Position numbers and translations under genes: made by a program. A stretch of DNA of 64,000 nucleotides, taken from the NCBI GenBank assembly GCA_963738185.1, contig CAVTVA010000002.1, positions 246,120 to 310,119 on the forward strand. The letters run 5' to 3'. Of the stretch, positions 52,497 through 60,807 are shown in pieces. This DNA is from AP-15 sp963738185 (GTDB lineage Bacteria > Pseudomonadota > Alphaproteobacteria > ATCC43930 > CGMCC-115725). The notes below the pieces were generated by a model that saw only the letters and a list, made by a program, of their open reading frames with translations, was not told where the DNA came from and did no database searches. Every line of letters starts with the position of its first letter. Within the stretch, counting starts at the first letter, position 1.

Positions 52497-53514
52497 TCCA
52501 CCGCACCCTCAGCGTCACGTTCTTCCGTGACTACGCTGCTCAGGCGAAGACCGAGCGCTCGCTCGCCCTGCCCGACCTGGCCGCGCGCATTCTCAACGCG
52601 ACCGCGCCGAGTAAAGCGGAACTCCCGTGGCTCAAGCTTGCGCGCTTCGGCAATGCGACAACCAAGCTCGGTAGTCTTCGCCACGATCGCAACATCATCG
52701 CGATCAGCGGTATCGAAGCCGATTATGACGGCGAGCGGCTTGGGATCGATTATGCGGTGGAGACAGCCGAAAAAGCTGGACTCTCCGCGCTCATCTCCAC
52801 CTCGCCCTCGCATACCCCCGACCGCCCGCGATGGCGCGTGCTTTGCCCACTCAACCGAGAACACCCGCCGGCCGACCGAAAGCACCTTCTGGCGCGGCTG
52901 AACGGGCTGTACCACGGCGTTTTTGCCCATCGAGTTCCTGGACGCTGAGCCAAGCCTACTATTTCGGCTCGGTTGCCCGCTCTCCGGCGCACCGGGTTGA
53001 GCTTGTCGACGGCGAGCCGATCGACCAGCTCGACGAACTCGACCAAATCGCAATCGGGCCGGCGGAGCCCACACGAGGCCGTGCGCAAGATGGCGGTGGC
53101 GACGGGGCGAGAGACGACGCCGAGCTGGTCCGCCGCATCGTCACCGGCGACGGCTATCACACCGAGCTGTGCGCGCTCGCGGCGCGGTACATCGGCCGCG
53201 GGATCGATCCTCGCGCCGTGGGAGACGTGCTCTGCGGCTTGCTGCTGGCGCAACCCGAGGCCGAGCGAGACGAGCGCTGGCGCGCCCGTTACCAATCGCT
53301 CGGCGTCATCATCTCATCCGCCGCAGAGAAGTTTGCCCCGGAGGCCGAACGGCGCCGAGCCATCGCCCGACTGACGCATGAGCTGGTCCGCAAAGGATGC
53401 AGCGGGAGCGAGATCAAGGCAGCCATCATCGCCGAGGCCGGGCGGCTTGGCATCGCGAACGACACCGCGCTCGGCATCGCCGCCGCAATCCTGCGGGGGG
53501 CGAAGCATGTTTGA
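52493..53514 (+). CDS. Primase-like replication protein of the element, one frameshift
   Basis: The start MIHRTLSVTFFRDYAAQAKT leads a domain with AISGIEADYDGERLGIDYAV and TPDRPRWRVLCPLNREHPPADR, the layout of phage and plasmid primase (RepB-like, AEP/TOTE-related) N-termini: an acidic metal site, then a PRWR(V/L)xxP motif. The frame breaks near 52930 after GVFAH. Another frame resumes SSWTLSQAYYFGSVARSPAH and runs to 53514. One missing C (GCCCCATCG reduced) explains it. The C-terminal part (AELVRRIVTGDGYHTELCAL, LTHELVRKGCSGSEIKAAI) is helical. It overlaps the helicase start by 8 bases; together they form the replication module. Confidence 0.65.
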
Positions 53515-54708
53515 TGCTGCCGACCCCTTCCGCGCCTATGACGAGCGCGCAACGAAAGCCGGGCCGCCGATTTGGGTTGATGACGCCGCGTGGCTCGAGG
53601 ACGAATTGCCGGCCCGGCCTTGGATAGCCCAGGGCTACGCGCTGCGCGGCGCCGTCACGGTCGTCGCGGGGCCGCCGTCGGCGATGAAATCGTCCCTGAT
53701 GCTCGCTTGGGGCGCTGCGGTTGCTCTCGGCCGCGGACACGGTGATTTTCGACCAGCCGCGCCCGGCAACGGCATCATCTACAATGTCGAGGATGATCAG
53801 ACCGAACAGCGACGACAACTCTCCGCCGTGCTCCGCCAATTCGACGCCACACCCGGCGACATCGCCGGCAAACTCATCCGCGTTGGCCCTTCCGGTATCG
53901 GCACCCTGTTCGCGTTCGATAAGGCCACAGGGCAAATCCTGGCTACGCCGGCAATGGATCGGCTGCGCAACCTGATTCGCGAGCGGCGGCCCGCGATGCT
54001 CATCGCCGACCCGCTCGCCGAATTGCACACCGCAGAGGAAAACGGCAATACCGAACTCCGCGCCGTCATCGCCGAGTTTCGCACCCTCGCGACCGAGTTC
54101 AACATGGCGGTCATCCTCGTGCACCACACAAGGAAGGGCGCCGTCACCCCCGGCGACCCCGATAGCGCGCGCGGCGCATCCGCCATCATCGGCGCAGGCC
54201 GCATCGTCGCGACCGTCGTTGGCATGTCCGAAGACGACGCCGCCGCGCTCGGCCTTCCAGCCGATCGCAAATCCCGGTCCCGCTACGTCCGGCTCGACGC
54301 GCCAAGTCGAATTACGCCGGCATCGGCGATCCCGAATGGTACGAAAAAGTGCTGTACACCCTCGATAACGGCGAAGCCGTCCCGGCCGCAGTGCCATGGT
54401 CGGCGCCCAACATCTGGCAGGCCGTCCCCTCCGCCGTCGCGAATCGCATTCTCGACGAAATCGACGCTGGGCTCGGCGACGGGAAGCTGCGCTACAGCCC
54501 GTCGCATAATGCTACGACCCGAGGCGCTTGGAACGTAGTCACCCGACATGTCCCGTCACTCGGCGAACCGCAAGCCCGGAAAATTATCGCCACCTGGCTC
54601 AAAAACGGGGTGCTGTTGGCCAAGGAGTACGACGATGCCGCAGAGGGTAAAAAGTTCAAAGGCGCCTACGTCAACAACGCGAAGCGGCCCGGCGCTTGCG
54701 CAACGTGA
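53507..54708 (+). CDS. RecA-fold replicative helicase/ATPase (RepA-like), one frameshift
   Basis: The start MFDAADPFRAYDERATKAGP is followed by WIAQGYALRGAVTVVAGPPS and AMKSSLML, a Walker A loop (GPPSAMKSS). Walker B is PAMLIADPLAEL. The sensor region AVILVHHTRKGAVTPGDPDSARGASAIIGAGR is characteristic of RepA/AAA_25 hexameric helicases of plasmids and phages. Near 54305 the frame breaks; one base away it resumes AKSNYAGIGDPEWYEKVLYT to the stop at 54708. One missing G (GACGCGGCCAAG) would restore it. The iteron-like block begins just after the stop. Function: unwinding at the element's own origin, inferred. Confidence 0.75.
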
Positions 54709-54714
54709 GGGCCA

Positions 54715-54858
54715 TTCCGATAGTGCCAGAGCCATCGGAACCTACTATCGGAGAAAACCCCGCTTCGGGGCGATTCCGATAGTGCCGGAGCCTAAGGGGA
54801 AATCACTACTATCGGAACGCTTCGCTAGTGCGAGCACTGTCGGAAACTACTATCGGAA
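54715..54858. repeat. Iteron-like array: six copies of an ACTATCGG core
   Basis: TTCCGATAGTGCC occurs at 54715-54727 and 54774-54786. Its reverse form TACTATCGGA(A/G) occurs at 54743-54753, 54807-54817 and 54848-54858, with a one-mismatch copy CACTGTCGGAA at 54835-54845. The first four start 28-33 bases apart and alternate in orientation. The block lies directly downstream of the helicase gene in non-coding DNA, with a small CCCCG-ctt-CGGGG hairpin at 54758-54770. This is what an origin bound by a replication initiator, or an operator array, would look like. Confidence 0.7.
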
Positions 54859-54886
54859 CCGATACTCCCAACGCTCGCTAGCGCCA

Positions 54887-54912
54887 GTGGGCCGATTGGC
54901 TCGGCCCCTTAC
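54887..54912. terminator. Strong hairpin after the iteron-like array
   Basis: GGGCCGA and TCGGCCC pair perfectly around a 5-base loop (TTGGC), extended by AGT/ACT pairs on the outside, next to CTAGCGCC repeats on both sides (54878-54885 and 54916-54923). It could end the replication transcript or be a structured origin element such as a single-strand initiation site. There is no T-run, so intrinsic termination is uncertain. Confidence 0.45.
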
Positions 54913-54979
54913 TGGCTAGCGCCAAGCGTCTGCGTCACAATCCGCGCGCACCGCACCGTGCCCTTTATGTCCGCGAGCA

Positions 54980-55528
54980 ATGATGGCACAGCCGGGCAAG
55001 CGTGACCGCACCCCTGATCCTGCCCCCGCCGCTGCCGTGGCCGCCCTGGTCGCGAGCCTCGGCCGGGAGCGCGTTGCGCGCTGGTGCGGTGTCGCGCCGG
55101 ACACCTTGCGGCTATGGCGGCGATACCTGGAACCGGGGTTGGTATCGCTGGAATTGCTGGAGAAGCTGGCCGAGGCCGAGGGGTTTGCGGACGTTGCCGA
55201 GCAGCTGCGGCCGATTACCGAGACCGCCCGCCGCCGGGCGGCTTGGCACTCGTACCAGGCGAGCGCGCGGCTGTTCGCGCTGGACGGCAACTGGCCGCAG
55301 AAGGCCAAGACGCGGGAGGAACAATTGCGGCGGTGCGCGCAATGGGTGCCGCCGGCGGCGCCGCGATGGGTGCGCCGCGATGAGCCGCCAGCGCCGCCCG
55401 ATGATTTTCCGGAGGATCGGATCGCGGCGGTCAAGGCGTCGTTGGAAAGGCAGGGCTGGACCTTGACGCGCGGCCTTGTTCCGGGCTGGCATGTCTGCCG
55501 CCTATCCGGCTGGCGACCGTCTCGATAA
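54980..55528 (+). CDS. Hypothetical element protein with HTH-like segment (182 aa)
   Basis: Starts at tandem ATGs (MMAQPGKRDRTPDPAPAAAV). Residues 24-60 (LVASLGRERVARWCGVAPDTLRLWRRYLEPG) resemble a helix-turn-helix with a recognition helix, so it may bind the nearby repeat array. The rest is helical and basic with a C-terminal domain ...SLERQGWTLTRGLVPGWHVCRLSGW, which looks like a small beta domain. Family not recognised. Confidence 0.6.
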   Translation: MMAQPGKRDRTPDPAPAAAVAALVASLGRERVARWCGVAPDTLRLWRRYLEPGLVSLELLEKLAEAEGFADVAEQLRPITETARRRAAWHSYQASARLFALDGNWPQKAKTREEQLRRCAQWVPPAAPRWVRRDEPPAPPDDFPEDRIAAVKASLERQGWTLTRGLVPGWHVCRLSGWRPSR

Positions 55529-55877
55529 GCGGAGCGGTCTCCGCCGCGATGCCGCAGAAACGGCCGAGTTTGTGGCGATCGTTGCTGCTACCCATACTTG
55601 CCCCCACACATTCGGTCGCGCCGCAGCCCGCTGGCTCGCGCAAATCACTCGACCTATTGCAGCAAGGCCGCCGGACCGCGTTCCCCCTATCAGGCGCTCG
55701 CCGCTGCGGCCCGCTGGGGCAATCGGAGGGCATGGGCGCCCGGAGCGCCCGGAGGGCGGGGCCGGATGGTGGGCGCCGCGGCGCACCCGTCGGGACTTGG
55801 CGCGGGAAAAACTCGTTACGCCCAACCCCCCCCACCCCGGAGAAAATTTGACTGCCGTGTGTTATACATTGCTATGA
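55491..55877 (+). CDS. Doubtful ORF in a Pro/Arg-rich stretch
   Basis: MSAAYPAGDRLDKRSGLRRD overlaps the previous gene and continues as Arg/Pro-rich sequence in which competing frames are also open. Only the first third looks protein-like (DAAETAEFVAIVAATHTC). The 380 bases between 55529 and 55908 hold no other candidate. This may be a frameshifted small gene or non-coding DNA. Confidence 0.25.
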   Translation: MSAAYPAGDRLDKRSGLRRDAAETAEFVAIVAATHTCPHTFGRAAARWLAQITRPIAARPPDRVPPIRRSPLRPAGAIGGHGRPERPEGGAGWWAPRRTRRDLAREKLVTPNPPHPGENLTAVCYTLL

Positions 55878-55908
55878 CTTAACATAAGTGTGTGGTACGG
55901 TTGGCGGC
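55855..55908 (+). promoter_or_regulatory. AT-rich promoter/operator region before the RHH gene
   Basis: This is a sharp AT-rich island in GC-rich surroundings, with TGTGTTATAC and TGTGTGGTAC as imperfect direct repeats about 34 bases apart and a small inverted repeat CTTA-aca-TAAG (55877-55887) between them. Its position just before a ribbon-helix-helix gene suggests an autoregulated promoter. No precise -35/-10 pair is claimed. Confidence 0.45.
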
Positions 55909-56106
55909 ATGAGCACACCAGATTTAGGGCCGCGGATGGTTGTGACGAGCATCGCGATCCCGCGGCAGGACCTTGAGGAGGTTCGGCTATTGGCGGACCA
56001 GGATCGGCTGTCGGCGGGGGCATGGATGCGGCGTGCGATTGTGCGGGCATTGGAGCGCGAGGCGTCGGCGGCTGATCGTCGGCGTGGCTTGGAAAAGGGA
56101 GATTAA
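55909..56106 (+). CDS. Ribbon-helix-helix (CopG/Arc-type) DNA-binding protein
   Basis: The ATG at 55909 gives a 65-residue protein, MSTPDLGPRMVVTSIAIPRQ. The strand VVTSIAIPRQDLEEVRLLADQ followed by LSAGAWMRRAIVRALEREA is the ribbon-helix-helix pattern: beta strand, helix, GxWxR turn, helix. It probably represses its own promoter in the AT-rich island upstream. The next ORF starts 4 bases after its stop. Confidence 0.7.
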   Translation: MSTPDLGPRMVVTSIAIPRQDLEEVRLLADQDRLSAGAWMRRAIVRALEREASAADRRRGLEKGD

Positions 56107-56109
56107 GCG

Positions 56110-56490
56110 GTGGCGTACACGGAGCGAGAGATTGCGGCGGCGCAGGCGATTGCGCAGGGTTTCAGAACTTTGAACAGCCGCGTTGAGGCGGTTGAAGGGA
56201 GCCGGCGGATCGAGAAATTCCAGGCGGATGTGGCTGAGGGCCAGGAGATGGCGCGGCGCATGGGGTACTCGGACGCGGACATTTCAAGACTTGAAGAGCG
56301 CATGGTGAGCGAGAATTGCGGAAACTACGCGATCGCGCGGCGGGCGGGCTTGGTGGAACCGAGCGGGCCATTTTTGCTCGACAGGATTGGTGCTGACGAG
56401 TTCAAGAAGCTGATGGATGGCGACGACGATTATGGCTTTTTGAATTTGTCGGTTGGCCGGTGCGCTCTGACGGGGCGTCGAGGTCGCTGA
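56110..56490 (+). CDS. Hypothetical element protein (126 aa)
   Basis: The GTG at 56110 follows an AAGGGAG. The helical N-terminal half (REIAAAQAIAQGFRTLNSRVEAVE) looks like a short coiled coil. The remainder contains MARRMGYSDADISRLEERMV and NYAIARRAGLVEPSG. Codon use is less GC-rich than in core genes. No family recognised; possibly a phage scaffold-like or small structural protein. Confidence 0.55.
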   Translation: MAYTEREIAAAQAIAQGFRTLNSRVEAVEGSRRIEKFQADVAEGQEMARRMGYSDADISRLEERMVSENCGNYAIARRAGLVEPSGPFLLDRIGADEFKKLMDGDDDYGFLNLSVGRCALTGRRGR

Positions 56491-56492
56491 AC

Positions 56493-56639
56493 GTGGGCCG
56501 GCTGCTCGACTGGTTCACGCGAGGGGCGCTGCCGGCGGACGACATGGCCGAGCTGCGGGCATTGTTGAACCTTGATCGGCGCCGCGGGAGGACTTCGATC
56601 CGCCGCGTGATCCGAGACCGGGCGGTTCACGCCGGCTGA
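56493..56639 (+). CDS. Small hypothetical protein (48 aa)
   Basis: A GTG start gives MGRLLDWFTRGALPADDMAE followed by a basic tail with LNLDRRRGRTSIRRVIRDR. It lies between two coding frames with two bases before it and 19 after. Plausible as a real small gene because of the tight packing, but too short for certainty. Confidence 0.35.
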   Translation: MGRLLDWFTRGALPADDMAELRALLNLDRRRGRTSIRRVIRDRAVHAG

Positions 56640-56658
56640 CGATGCGCCCGCTGGTGAA

Positions 56659-57051
56659 GTGGGCGAGTTTGACGTTGGCGGGCTGCTGGTAGCGACTGCG
56701 GCGGCGATGAAGGGGATGGACGAGCGGATCGCGCAGATTGAGCAGGGCCGCGATGCTAGTCGGGCTGCCGCGATTGACGACGGCTACGACGGCGAAGGAC
56801 TCGACTCGCTCGAAAGCTTCATGGCGGCGCACAACATCGCCGATCACGCGGTCGCAATACCCGCTTTCGAGCGCGAACACCCGCCAGCCGAGCCGATTGC
56901 GAGCAGCGGGTCGCGTCGGGCGTTGCTCGCCCAGCCGCGGCGCGAGATCGATCCGGCGGCCGAGCTGCGAGCTCTCTTCGACGGCGACGAAGCCGGCTTC
57001 GTCGATCGCGGCATTCGGGCGGCGCTGGCCGAGGTTCGGAACATCCGATGA
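56659..57051 (+). CDS. Hypothetical element protein (130 aa)
   Basis: The GTG at 56659 gives MGEFDVGGLLVATAAAMKGM, then an acidic helical region (DERIAQIEQGRDASRAAAID) and SLESFMAAHNIADHAVAIPA, a segment that looks conserved and globular. The tail (EIDPAAELRALFDGDEAGFVDRG) is helical. It shares four bases with the next gene (ATGA). Family not recognised. Confidence 0.55.
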   Translation: MGEFDVGGLLVATAAAMKGMDERIAQIEQGRDASRAAAIDDGYDGEGLDSLESFMAAHNIADHAVAIPAFEREHPPAEPIASSGSRRALLAQPRREIDPAAELRALFDGDEAGFVDRGIRAALAEVRNIR

Positions 57052-57464
57052 TCGAACGTGTGGACATCCGGTCGCTGATCGATCTTGTCGAGGACGAGCG
57101 CGTCGCTCGCGGCTTGTCGCAAGCTGCGATGTCGGCCGGCGGTCGGCTGCACCAGTTGGGGCGGTGCCGGTGGTACCGAGATGGCGATCGGCTTGCTGTG
57201 TTTCGGCCCGAGATGCCAGGCGAATGGGCCGCGCTCGTGTTTGAGGTCGAGCCGCTGGCATTTTCGTGTGCTGTCTTGGACGCGATGTTTGATGACCTCT
57301 CTGTCGAGCGGGTGTCGTTTACGACGCCGGACGCCGAGTTCGGGAGCCGGTTGAATGCGGTGTTGCTCGGCAAGTTTATGGCTCACAGCGCTCACGCGTG
57401 GTGGATCAGCCGCGCCCAATGGCGCGAATTTCGAAAGGTTGGAGTCAGCACCGCCGCCGCATGA
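57048..57464 (+). CDS. Hypothetical element protein (138 aa)
   Basis: Coupled to the previous gene by ATGA. MIERVDIRSLIDLVEDERVA is followed by a compact alpha/beta body with Trp-rich motifs (RCRWYRDGDRLAVFRP and HAWWISRAQWREFRKVG). Similar Trp/Arg-rich small proteins are common in phages between head-tail genes, but I do not recognise it. Its stop overlaps an ATG in another frame. Confidence 0.55.
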   Translation: MIERVDIRSLIDLVEDERVARGLSQAAMSAGGRLHQLGRCRWYRDGDRLAVFRPEMPGEWAALVFEVEPLAFSCAVLDAMFDDLSVERVSFTTPDAEFGSRLNAVLLGKFMAHSAHAWWISRAQWREFRKVGVSTAAA

Positions 57465-57480
57465 CACTTCGACGCGCTGA

Positions 57481-58714
57481 CGCTGGGCCGAAGAAGGCCA
57501 TCTACTGTTCAGTTTTGGGATTACCGAGGCGCTGGCCGGAATCGTTGCCGGCGGCCTCGGGGCGGCGGGTATCGGCAGCGGTATAGCCGGTGCTGCGGGT
57601 GGTGTTGCGGGGCTCGCTGCCAGCGGTATTGCTGACGCTGGGTTAGGCGCAGCCGGGGGGCGCATCATGTCCGGGATCACCGGCGGCAATCCCCTAACTG
57701 GCGCTCTGGCCGGCGCTTTGACCGGTGGCGCGATTGGGGCCGTTGGCCCGGCGATCGGCGGTGCGCTCGGCTCGGCAACGGGTATTTCCAGTGGTGTCGC
57801 TGGTACTATTGGCGACGTGGCGGCCGGCGTTGGCGCTGGTGCGGCCGGCGGCGCCATTACGGGCGGTAGCCCCTTAACCGGGGCGCTTGAAGGCGGCGCT
57901 GCGGGGCTTGGCGCAGGGCTGTCGGACCCCCACGAGCGGCCCGAGCGCCAGCACGAGCGCTGCGGCGGTATCGCCGACTGCGGGCGGCGCTGCATCGCCC
58001 GGCGGCGCGACTGCACCAGGCGCCGTATCGGTCGGAACACCAGGATCATCGGGAGCATCGCCAGTGGATTTCACGACAGACTTTTCGGGTGGCGGGACTG
58101 CGGGCGTGAGCGGCGGCGCCGGGAGCTTTGACGCCAGCGGCCAACCGGTTCCGATGGGCAGCCCCGCCGCGACGGATTTCTCGGGCGGCACTGCCTGGGG
58201 CGGCGGCCTCAGCAACATCTTCAGCCAGCTCGGCAAGAACCCTGGCATGCTGCTGTCGGCGGCGCCCTTGGCGATCGACATGTTGAAAGGCACCAGCCTC
58301 CCGAGCGCCGGAACCGCACTGCAATCGCAAGGGGCTGATGCTGCGAGCCAGGGCCGGACTTTGACCGCTTTCCGGCAGAGCGGCACCCTACCAGCCGGCC
58401 TGCAATCGGTGGTGGACGCCAACACCAATGCCGCGGTCGCGAAAATCCGCTCCTCCTATGCCAATCTTGGCCTCTCTGGCTCGACGATGGAAAGTCAGGC
58501 GATCGAGCAGGCCAAGCAGGGCGCATCAGGCCAGGTTGCAGAGATCGCCAACCAGCTCGCGCAGCAAGGGATGCAATGGTCCGGGCTGGCTTCGGAGGAT
58601 AGCGCCCGCGTCTTGTCGGCTCAGATGCAGCAAGACCAGCAATTTCAGAATTCGCTCGCGCTGTTTGCCCGCGGCCTTGCTGGCGGCATGAACCCCGGCA
58701 CTGGAAATTCGTAA
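57481..58714 (+). CDS. Gly/Ala-rich virion-type protein, frameshifted
   Basis: From about 57505 the frame reads FGITEALAGIVAGGLGAAGI and a long Gly/Ala-rich hydrophobic stretch. Near 57930 (after GLGAGLSD) it shifts by one base to PTSGPSASTSAAAVSPTAGG and continues to 58714. No standard start codon precedes the first part, so another indel near 57470-57500 (joining MTLRRADAG at 57461) is likely. The last 150 residues are helical and Gln/Ala-rich (SYANLGLSGSTMESQAIEQA, MQQDQQFQNSLALFARGLAG). Composition and neighbours fit an internal virion or DNA-ejection protein that crosses the membrane during infection. Confidence 0.55.
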
Positions 58715-60185
58715 TGAGCGGCGTACCCCAACTCGTTAGCGGCCTGGTGGCGCCGACTGCGCCGGACTCCATCGTCGATCCCCGCGTCAAAACCTTTCTC
58801 AACGGATTTGCCGACGCTGCCGGCATTGCGCCGGCTGGCGGCGGCAACGGCGCGACGGCCGCCCCATCTGCGCCGTCTGCAGCCCGGCGGCGATACCGCG
58901 CGATGCTGTTCGCCAGACATGGGCTCAAGCGGGTTATCCGCGCGCTGCGGTGGCCGGGATCATGCGCCGCATCGGCGTCGAAGTCCGGGTTCAATCCGCA
59001 CGCCGATCGGCGACGGCGGAACGTCTTTCGGCCTTTGCCAACATCATGGCTCGCGCGCGAGCCGCAATTGCATAATGGGCGCAAACCAATGGCCTCAACC
59101 CAGCCGATCCGGTCGTGCAGGCCAAGTTCGTGATTTACGAGATGAACGGCGGCGATCCGCAGGCGGCCAAGGTGAAGCCCGCACTGATGGCCGCGGTCTC
59201 GTCCGACGATGCTTATGGACATTTCACGCACGGGTTCGAGCGCCCCGCCGGCGCTCCGGGCTCGGAAGAGACGAATTTACGGTCCCTTGCCCATGGTGCG
59301 TTCACCGGGCCGGCGCAAGATATCGTCGGGCAGTGGCGGTCGGAAATCGACGATGCCCGCCGCCAGTACACAAACGATGTCGCCGGCGCAAAAGACCTGC
59401 GCGAGGCTGAGATTGCGGCGACCCGGCGGTGGATGGTGGAAAGTCAAAGCCCGCCGCCCGCCAATATGCATGCGGCGTGGTCAGCGTGGTCGCCGATCGC
59501 GATTGGACTGGCGCTATTGGGCGGCATTGCCGGCCGCAACATGACCGGCGCGCTGGGGGCGGCAGGCGTCATGATGTCGAGCGCCACGCAGGCCGACACT
59601 GCGTCCTACGATCGGGCTTACGCGCATTGGAAAGACAACTTGGATGTCGGCACCAAACTGATCGGCCTGCTGCATGCCGAAGGCAGCGAGATCATGAACG
59701 CCGCCGGCAAAAGCTACGAGCAAAAGCTGGCCGAACTGAGAACGCTGGGATCGGCTTACAAGCTTCAGCAGGAGCTGAATCCCGACAGCCTCCCCAATAT
59801 CGAGAAGATGCTGCAAGTACAGCATCAGTATCAGCAAGTAATAACGGCACAGAACCAAGAAACGGAGGTGCGGAACGCGGCGGCCGAGAAGGACTCGACG
59901 TGGCTCGCGGCGCACCCCGAGGCGGGCGGGACGGTGCCGGCCTCGGTTCACAACGCCAACATCGGCACCGCACGGCGGGAGCGCAGCGCGTTCGGCGCCC
60001 CCGGCGTTCGCGGCGCCGCGGTCGAGGTCGAGGTCACTGACGCCAAAGGCAACACGAAGACCCAGCTCGCCCAGCAAATGCCCAACGGCCAATGGGTCAC
60101 GGCGGACGAGAACCGCACCCCGATCGAGGGTGTCACCCGCGTCGTCAAAGAGGGGCAGGCGCAGCGGTCGCGAGTTCGACGATGA
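58714..60185 (+). CDS. Virion-associated lysozyme / internal protein, frameshifted near the lysozyme motif
   Basis: TAATG overlap sets the start (MSGVPQLVSGLVAPTAPDS). Frames then change around 58915-59110, reconstructing VAGIMRRIGVES, GFNPHA, IGDGGTSFGLCQHHGSRAS and NPADPVVQAKFVIYEMNGGD. That is the pattern of the phage tail-tip lysozyme domain, a peptidoglycan hydrolase with an active-site Glu in the VES. The C-terminal 350 residues are in one frame: a hydrophobic Gly-rich stretch (IGLALLGGIAGRNMTGALGA), then helices (QADTASYDRAYAHWKDNLDV). This resembles large internal virion proteins of podovirus-type phages that open the cell wall and eject DNA. Confidence 0.65.
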
Positions 60186-60807
60186 TCCAACGGCAGCTCG
60201 TCGACGCCAAAGACGGAGTGTCCGAAATCGGCAACATCGCCGCGCTGCCGGTCGGCGCCAGCACCGGGTTGTTCGGCGGCTATGAGCCCGGCACGAGCCT
60301 ACTCGGCGCCACGCGGGCAGTGCTGGCGCGCACCGTGACGACGCAAGAGGTGCAGGATTACAACGCCAGCGCCGTCGGGCTCGGCCGCGCCCTGGCCGGG
60401 CTGGAAACCGGCGGGCATGCAGGTCAACGCGAGCCTGATGAACCGGTTCGAAGAATTGCAGCTCAAAGAGGGCGATACGAACTTCACGAAAATGCGCAAG
60501 TTGGCGCTGATGCGGCAACAAGCACAGAACGCATTGGAGGCCGCGCTCGCCAACCCGCGCATGGGCAAAGCGCAGACCGACTTCGCGAAGGGGCTGCTGC
60601 AACGAGCTTGCCAAGGCGGTCCCCTGGACTGTGCCCGACGTGCAGCGGCTGGAGCAGTCGCAGAACCCCCAGGCGACGCTCAGCGATTTTGCGACGGGAG
60701 TCGGGCTGCGAGCGGATCGCGGCCAGCCACCAGGTCGGCGATTGATGATCGGTCGACCGCTCCAAGGGCGGCGATCCGGCTGGATCAAAAATCGGAGGAG
60801 GCAGTGA
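60182..60807 (+). CDS. Virion-type hypothetical protein, frameshifted
   Basis: The start (MIQRQLVDAKDGVSEIGNIA) overlaps the previous stop. After LAGLETGG near 60415 the frame shifts by one to MQVNASLMNRFEELQLKEGD and TKMRKLALMRQQAQNALEAA. Near 60600 it shifts again to NELAKAVPWTVPDVQRLEQS, ending at 60807. Each break is a +1 insertion. The reconstructed protein (about 205 residues) is mostly helical. No family recognised, but order and composition place it with ejection proteins. Confidence 0.5.
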
